Positions 32,416 to 36,614 of a stretch of DNA of 36,614 nt are shown here, one piece after another (the first letter of the stretch is position 1; the number at the start of each line of letters is the position of its first letter). This DNA comes from an uncultured Bacteroidaceae bacterium (GTDB lineage Bacteria > Bacteroidota > Bacteroidia > Bacteroidales > Bacteroidaceae): contig CAJOJD010000028.1 in NCBI GenBank assembly GCA_905234745.1, positions 1-36,614 on the forward strand. The letters run 5' to 3'. Both the position numbers and the translations under genes were made by a program. The notes under the pieces are model-generated. The model was not told the DNA's origin and did no database searches. It worked only from the letters and a program-made list of their open reading frames with translations.

Positions 32416-33853
32416 CATATTGGGCAAACTTGACTGGCTGACAGTACTGCTGGTGCTGGTAATCATGGTGTGCGGCTGGTTCAGCATTTGCGGTGCAAGC
32501 GCCAATGTGGAGAACGTTGACCTGTTCTCGTTCGCTACCCGCCCGGGCAAACAGATGGTCTGGATACTATGTGCCATAGCGTTGGGAGCGGTGGTGCTGT
32601 TCATCAATCAGAATTTCCTTAACTCGTACGCTTATATCATCTACATAGCGCTTGTGTTGCTGCTCATTGTCACAATTTTTGTGGCAAAGGACACCAAGGG
32701 CTCACGCTCATGGCTCAATCTGGGTCCTGTTAGTCTGCAGCCGGCCGAGTTCGCAAAATTTGCTACTGCACTTGCACTAGCCAAGTTTGTGGACAGGTTT
32801 GATTTCAATCCCGCACAGATGGGTGACCTGCTCAAGGCGTGCGCCGTATTTGTGGTCCCCATGTTCCTGATAGTCTGCCAGAACGAGACCGGATCGGCAT
32901 TGGTATATTTGGCATTCCTGCTGGTGCTTTACCGCGAGGGAATGACCGGAAGCGTGCTGTTCCTGGGATTCTGCGCCATACTGTTCTTTATCCTGGAGAT
33001 AAAGTTCAGCCCCGTAAACTTTGGTGACCAGCCGTTCCAGGTGGGCACTTGGCTTGTGCTTACCATAATCCAACTGCTTGAGACACTCATGATATGGATC
33101 ATGTCACGTGACCGCAACCTGTCGCTTACGGTGCTGGGCATCGGCCTTGGAGGAATGCTTGTTGGACTGGCCGTTTCACTTTCAATAATTCCGTTCAAGG
33201 TTACATATCTGCAGGTCGCCTTGATAGTAATAACCAGTGCCTACATAGTGTTCAGGGCTTTGAAGGATATGGCCCGCCGCTATATCTGGGTAGCAGTATT
33301 CGCCATCGGCTCAGTGGGTTATCTCTACTCTGTTGACTACGCATTCAATGATATCCTGAAGCCCCACCAGCGCACCCGTATCAATGTAATTCTGGGTTTG
33401 GAGGATGATCCTAAGGGAGCCGGATACAACGTGAACCAGTCGCTCATAGCCATCGGATCCGGAGGACTTACCGGCAAGGGGTTCATGAAAGGAACCCAGA
33501 CCAAACTCAAATATGTACCGGAACAGGATACCGATTTCATTTTCTGCACCGTGGGCGAGGAACAGGGATTCAAGGGCTCGCTGTTTGTGCTGCTGCTCTA
33601 TATGGGTCTGCTGTTGCGCCTGATAGTGCTTGCCGAGCGGCAATCATCAGTCTTTGGCCGAGTATACGGCTACTCGGTTGTGTGCATACTGCTGTTCCAC
33701 CTATTTATTAATATAGGAATGGTATTGGGCATCACGCCCGTAATAGGAATCCCCCTGCCATTCTTCAGCTACGGAGGCTCCTCACTCTGGGGCTTCACCA
33801 TCCTCCTGGCAGTCTTCCTCCGCATCGACTGCGAACGCACCATCAACTATTAA
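32390..33853 (+). CDS. rodA: peptidoglycan glycosyltransferase RodA
   Basis: The protein has 487 residues from ATG 32390; ATG 32396 is a near-equal alternative. It is a SEDS-family polymerase with about ten membrane segments. 'KGSRSWLNLGPVSLQPAEFAK' (about 103-123, two stretches), 'QNETGSALVYLAFLLVLY', 'IAIGSGGLTGKGFMKGTQ', 'EQDTDFIFCTVGEEQGF' and 'IPLPFFSYGGSS' are the SEDS signatures. It works with PBP2. The start lies inside mrdA, which suggests translational coupling. It is the last gene of the cluster; the next gene has its own promoter. Confidence 0.96.
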   Translation: MIMERRNVDILGKLDWLTVLLVLVIMVCGWFSICGASANVENVDLFSFATRPGKQMVWILCAIALGAVVLFINQNFLNSYAYIIYIALVLLLIVTIFVAKDTKGSRSWLNLGPVSLQPAEFAKFATALALAKFVDRFDFNPAQMGDLLKACAVFVVPMFLIVCQNETGSALVYLAFLLVLYREGMTGSVLFLGFCAILFFILEIKFSPVNFGDQPFQVGTWLVLTIIQLLETLMIWIMSRDRNLSLTVLGIGLGGMLVGLAVSLSIIPFKVTYLQVALIVITSAYIVFRALKDMARRYIWVAVFAIGSVGYLYSVDYAFNDILKPHQRTRINVILGLEDDPKGAGYNVNQSLIAIGSGGLTGKGFMKGTQTKLKYVPEQDTDFIFCTVGEEQGFKGSLFVLLLYMGLLLRLIVLAERQSSVFGRVYGYSVVCILLFHLFINIGMVLGITPVIGIPLPFFSYGGSSLWGFTILLAVFLRIDCERTINY

Positions 33854-33855
33854 AT

Positions 33856-33903
33856 CAATCTTCCAAGATTGTTTCTGCTTAAAATTTCAATCTTCCAAGA
33901 TTG
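33856..33903. repeat. two copies of a palindrome, 32 bp apart, upstream of the ATPase gene
   Basis: CAATCTT-CC-AAGATTG occurs at 33856-33871 and 33888-33903, each followed by TTTC and preceded by T, so a 21-bp unit is repeated exactly. The 32-bp spacing is about three helical turns. The second copy fills the spacer of the ATPase promoter (33885-33916). This suggests cooperative repressor binding. Each copy followed by Ts could also act as a weak terminator after rodA. Confidence 0.8.
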
Positions 33904-33916
33904 TTTCATATATTTG
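33885..33916 (+). promoter_or_regulatory. promoter for the AAA/DUF4143 ATPase
   Basis: TATATTTG at 33909-33916 is an exact TAnnTTTG, and TTTC at 33885-33888 is a near match to the -33 box, 20 bp upstream. The start would be near 33923, about 16 nt before the ATG at 33939. Confidence 0.65.
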
Positions 33917-33938
33917 TGACGAATAAATAATCAAAACA

Positions 33939-35141
33939 ATGGAACTGAATCCAGAAGTATTGTACAGAAACTCGCACAGACTGGTATCTCAAGTGAGCTT
34001 GGATTTTAAGCGAGAAATATATGATAGGATTAACTGGGAGCCAAGAATCATTGGCATAAAAGGGCCCAAGGGTGTTGGAAAATCGACCCTTCTTAAACAA
34101 CATATCCGTGAGACCTTTCCTGATGACAGTAAGATACTGTATGCGTCGCTGGATCATATCTGGTTTAATGGAAATAGCTTGGATGACCTTGTGGAGTACC
34201 ACTATATCCACGGAGGAACCCATTTGTTTCTGGATGAGGTACATAAATATAAGAACTGGCAATGGGGTATAAAGAATATATATGACAATTACCCATCCAT
34301 GAAAGTTGTATTTACAGGAAGTTCAATGCTTCAGATAGGCGAAGGCAATGTTGACCTTTCACGTAGAACCTCCATGAACGTAGTCAACGGCATGTCTTTC
34401 CGCGAATATCTTGCATTTGAAGGAATACTGTCATGGAATAAAGTTTGCCTTGATGATATACTTGAACATCATGTAGAAATAGCAACCGAGATAACAAACA
34501 AGGTCCATGTCCTGGACTATTTTAAGGATTATCTCAAGTATGGTTATTATCCTTTCTACAAGGAGGATAAGCAGGGGTTTAATGATAGGTTGACCGAAGT
34601 CTGCAAACAGGTTATAGAGCAGGATATTCCTGCAGTAACAGAGGTTGAATATGCTACTGTCCAGAAGCTTAAGAAACTGCTGTATATTATTGCTGCACAG
34701 GTTCCGTTTGTTCCAAAAATGGAGGATATATATGCTCAGTTGGAAACCAACAGAGAGCAGGGGCTCAAACTAATGGACCTCTTGGAGAATGCAGCGTTGA
34801 TAGGACAGCTAAAGACCAAGGTTAAGGCCGTTAAGAAACTGTCATCGCCCGATAAACTGTTCCTTGACAATCCAAACCTGATGTATGCTTTATCTGAAGG
34901 ACCAGAAATCGGCACAGTTCGTGAAACATTCTTCTATAACCAGTTGAGCCGCGCTTGTAAAGTAAATCATCCCGGCAAAGGAGATTTCCTGGTGAATGAC
35001 CGTTATCTGTTTGAAGTAGGTGGTCCCAGAAAGACATTTGACCAGATTAAGAATGTTGAAGACAGCTATCTTGCCATAGATGAAGTAGAATTTGGCAGAG
35101 GCAACAAAATCCCACTTTGGTTGTTCGGTTTTCTGTACTAA
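33939..35141 (+). CDS. AAA-family ATPase with DUF4143 domain
   Basis: The protein has 400 residues. The N-terminal AAA_14 domain has Walker A 'GPKGVGKST' (42-50), Walker B 'HLFLDEVHK' (95-103) and a sensor-like 'VFTGSS' (124-129). The C-terminal DUF4143 domain ends with 'DFLVNDRYLFEVGGPRKTFDQI', where E, GG and K resemble a PD-(D/E)XK nuclease-like core. Family members are common, often in several copies per Bacteroidales genome, and their function is not established; proposals range from STAND-like sensors to mobile or toxin-like elements. The base composition is more AT-rich than in the genes upstream. The palindromic promoter region implies tight control. A TPR regulator gene follows after 20 bp. 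Confidence 0.85.
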   Translation: MELNPEVLYRNSHRLVSQVSLDFKREIYDRINWEPRIIGIKGPKGVGKSTLLKQHIRETFPDDSKILYASLDHIWFNGNSLDDLVEYHYIHGGTHLFLDEVHKYKNWQWGIKNIYDNYPSMKVVFTGSSMLQIGEGNVDLSRRTSMNVVNGMSFREYLAFEGILSWNKVCLDDILEHHVEIATEITNKVHVLDYFKDYLKYGYYPFYKEDKQGFNDRLTEVCKQVIEQDIPAVTEVEYATVQKLKKLLYIIAAQVPFVPKMEDIYAQLETNREQGLKLMDLLENAALIGQLKTKVKAVKKLSSPDKLFLDNPNLMYALSEGPEIGTVRETFFYNQLSRACKVNHPGKGDFLVNDRYLFEVGGPRKTFDQIKNVEDSYLAIDEVEFGRGNKIPLWLFGFLY

Positions 35142-35161
35142 ATTGGTTTATCAGGTCTATT

Positions 35162-36614
35162 ATGAGAATAAAACATTTAGAGAGAATCATATTTCTTGTT
35201 TTATCATTCTGGGTACTAGCATCATGTGAGCATGGTACATTGGAACATGTAGAGCAGTTGATGGAGACCGATGTTAAGGCGGCCGATTCAATACTCTCTT
35301 CCATGCCGATGCCCACCTCCCGCCGCGACAGGGCCTGGTATGCCGTCCTCAAGACTCAGCTGGATTACAAACAATACAAACCCATAACATCTGACAGCCT
35401 GATACTCACTGCCACCAGCTATTACGGAACTCATCATAAGAACTACCGTTCCGCTATGGCTTGGTACTCTCAGGGATGTGTATTGGCGGGATTGAACAAT
35501 GACATTCCTGCCACAGAATCATATCTTAGATCATTGGATTTATATCCCGACACGCTGAATAAATATTTCGCTCTAACCGAAATGAAGTTGGGGGATTTAT
35601 ATCTTAAGAAATCAATGTATAATCAAGCACTTTCTCTCTACACAAATTGTCGTAATAATGCGTATTCTCTAAATGATTTGGCTTTAATATCTTATTGTAA
35701 TTTTAAGACGGCTACTATATATCTTTATGAGAACAAATATGAATTAGCAGCACCCATTTTTGCCGAATTAATAAATGACAAAAATCTTTCAGAGTTATAT
35801 AGAAACGAGTCAAAAATAAATTATGTGAAAGTTCTTCTTTATGGATACAACGACCCGCAAGCGGCATATGATTTGTTAATGAATAATCTTAAGAATCCGG
35901 AAAGAGTAAATGGATTCGTATATTCCACTATAGGCGTTATTCACTACAAAATGTGTAACTATGATTCTGCTTACTATTATTTTAATAAGTCGCTAGAATG
36001 TGTAAACGAAGTGTATACTAGAAGCATAAATTACAGTTATTTACTTGAACTGTCCAGTATGATGGGTAACACAAAAGAGGCTTTTGATTATTCAAGTAGA
36101 TTTACTGATGTCATGGATTCTATCCTAATTATTGAAAACTCAAATGATATTGCGTCGGTTAAGATCCAGTATGCTCAGGAAAGCTATCAACTTAAAAGAA
36201 GAGAATTTTTGATAAGGACATTAGTAGTAACAGTCTCGTCTTTTATTATTCTTATACTTTGCGTAATTTATGTTTATCAGCGCAGAATAAGAAAAAATCA
36301 AGAGTACTATATTTCTTTATCAGATAAACATAGGGTAAGACAAATTGCTCTCAAACCGGAAAGTAGTAGTGAGTCTGAAATATTAGATTATTGTTTGCAA
36401 TTGTTTAACTCTACCCCATCTTATGATATTATAAAGAATGATTGTGGAATAATAAATAATCCATTACGCCAATCGATTTTACATGATCTTACGGTTTCTT
36501 TTTCAGAATATTATTCGTTCGCTCGTTCCAAATATCCTGATTTCAACACCAATTACATCAATTATTGTATCCTTCATTATCTGAATTTCTCACACCAACA
36601 AATAATAGATATTC
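35162..36614 (+). CDS. TPR lipoprotein/membrane transcriptional regulator, C-terminus outside window
   Basis: The frame is open from ATG 35162 to the window end (484 codons) without a stop. The N-terminus is a lipoprotein-like signal, 'MRIKHLERIIFLVLSFWVLA' then SC, followed by TPR helices ('AMAWYSQGCVLAG', 'KLGDLYLKKSMYNQALSLY', 'TIGVIHYKMCNYDSAYYYFNKSL'). A membrane helix 'TLVVTVSSFIILILCVIYVY' lies near residues 350-370, then a charged linker. The last visible residues 'YINYCILHYLNFSHQQIIDI' match the start of the LuxR-like helix-turn-helix found at the end of related Bacteroidetes regulators. It probably senses in the periplasm and binds DNA in the cytoplasm. Composition changes from GC-balanced to AT-rich near 35500. 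No promoter is seen in the 20-bp gap after the ATPase, so co-transcription is likely. Confidence 0.75.
   Translation, partial: MRIKHLERIIFLVLSFWVLASCEHGTLEHVEQLMETDVKAADSILSSMPMPTSRRDRAWYAVLKTQLDYKQYKPITSDSLILTATSYYGTHHKNYRSAMAWYSQGCVLAGLNNDIPATESYLRSLDLYPDTLNKYFALTEMKLGDLYLKKSMYNQALSLYTNCRNNAYSLNDLALISYCNFKTATIYLYENKYELAAPIFAELINDKNLSELYRNESKINYVKVLLYGYNDPQAAYDLLMNNLKNPERVNGFVYSTIGVIHYKMCNYDSAYYYFNKSLECVNEVYTRSINYSYLLELSSMMGNTKEAFDYSSRFTDVMDSILIIENSNDIASVKIQYAQESYQLKRREFLIRTLVVTVSSFIILILCVIYVYQRRIRKNQEYYISLSDKHRVRQIALKPESSSESEILDYCLQLFNSTPSYDIIKNDCGIINNPLRQSILHDLTVSFSEYYSFARSKYPDFNTNYINYCILHYLNFSHQQIIDI

Noticed and set aside
33855-33907. CRISPR array or terminal inverted repeats of an insertion sequence
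   Set aside because: There are only two 21-bp units with an 11-bp gap and no transposase or cas gene nearby; position over a promoter fits an operator better.

Overview
The window looks like chromosomal DNA of a Bacteroidales bacterium (Bacteroides/Prevotella-type). The grounds are lineage-typical gene blocks (purH-mreB-mreC-mreD-mrdA-rodA; parE-coaD-S41 protease; topA-aroK-argB), very weak or absent Shine-Dalgarno sites, repeated promoter cores of the Bacteroides type (TTTG, about 20 bp, TAnnTTTG, here often TAnnTTCG), and lineage protein families (DUF4419 with a carboxypeptidase-regulatory domain, fused SpmA/SpmB-like protein, 6-bladed propeller lipoprotein, AAA/DUF4143 ATPase, TPR lipoprotein regulator). 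Genus cannot be fixed by eye. Most of the window has balanced GC and uniform codon use; the last 2.7 kb is clearly AT-richer.

Layout. 1-1.8 kb: a truncated acetyltransferase on the minus strand and a secreted DUF4419 protein diverge from a symmetric cluster of four 7-mers. 1.8-8.2 kb: membrane nucleoside-recognition protein, ybeY, a 1003-residue exported TPR protein and an outer-membrane barrel gene broken by a frameshift. 8.3-12 kb: topA, aroK and argB, converging with and overlapping a CPBP protease that follows ribF on the minus strand. 13.7-16 kb: a CAU tRNA whose 3' half is repeated in inverted orientation just downstream, a BlaI-type repressor, and a two-domain PAP2 phosphatase whose second domain lacks key catalytic residues. 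16-21.2 kb: GNAT-like protein, parE, coaD, carboxyl-terminal processing protease. 21.3-24 kb: a GPH-family sugar symporter that is frame-broken and has an apparently permuted segment order, then a propeller lipoprotein. 24-26.4 kb: a minus-strand redox pair, a Tat-type DUF362 protein and a membrane polyferredoxin. 26.6-33.9 kb: purH and the complete rod-shape/elongasome cluster. 33.9-36.6 kb: an AAA/DUF4143 ATPase under a promoter containing two copies of a perfect palindrome, followed 20 bp later by a TPR membrane regulator that runs off the window.

How the genes work together. The elongasome block (MreBCD, PBP2, RodA) makes lateral-wall peptidoglycan. TopA and ParE act on DNA topology. AroK, ArgB, RibF, CoaD and PurH are housekeeping biosynthesis enzymes. 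The accessory signals most worth following are the DUF362/polyferredoxin pair (a possible redox conduit across the membrane), the palindrome-controlled ATPase next to a TPR regulator, the permuted transporter, the tandem PAP2 protein, and several intergenic palindromes: two copies of a REP-like 29-mer, the tRNA-derived inverted repeat, and a 20-bp dyad on the purH promoter. All function assignments come from reading motifs by eye; no database search was run.
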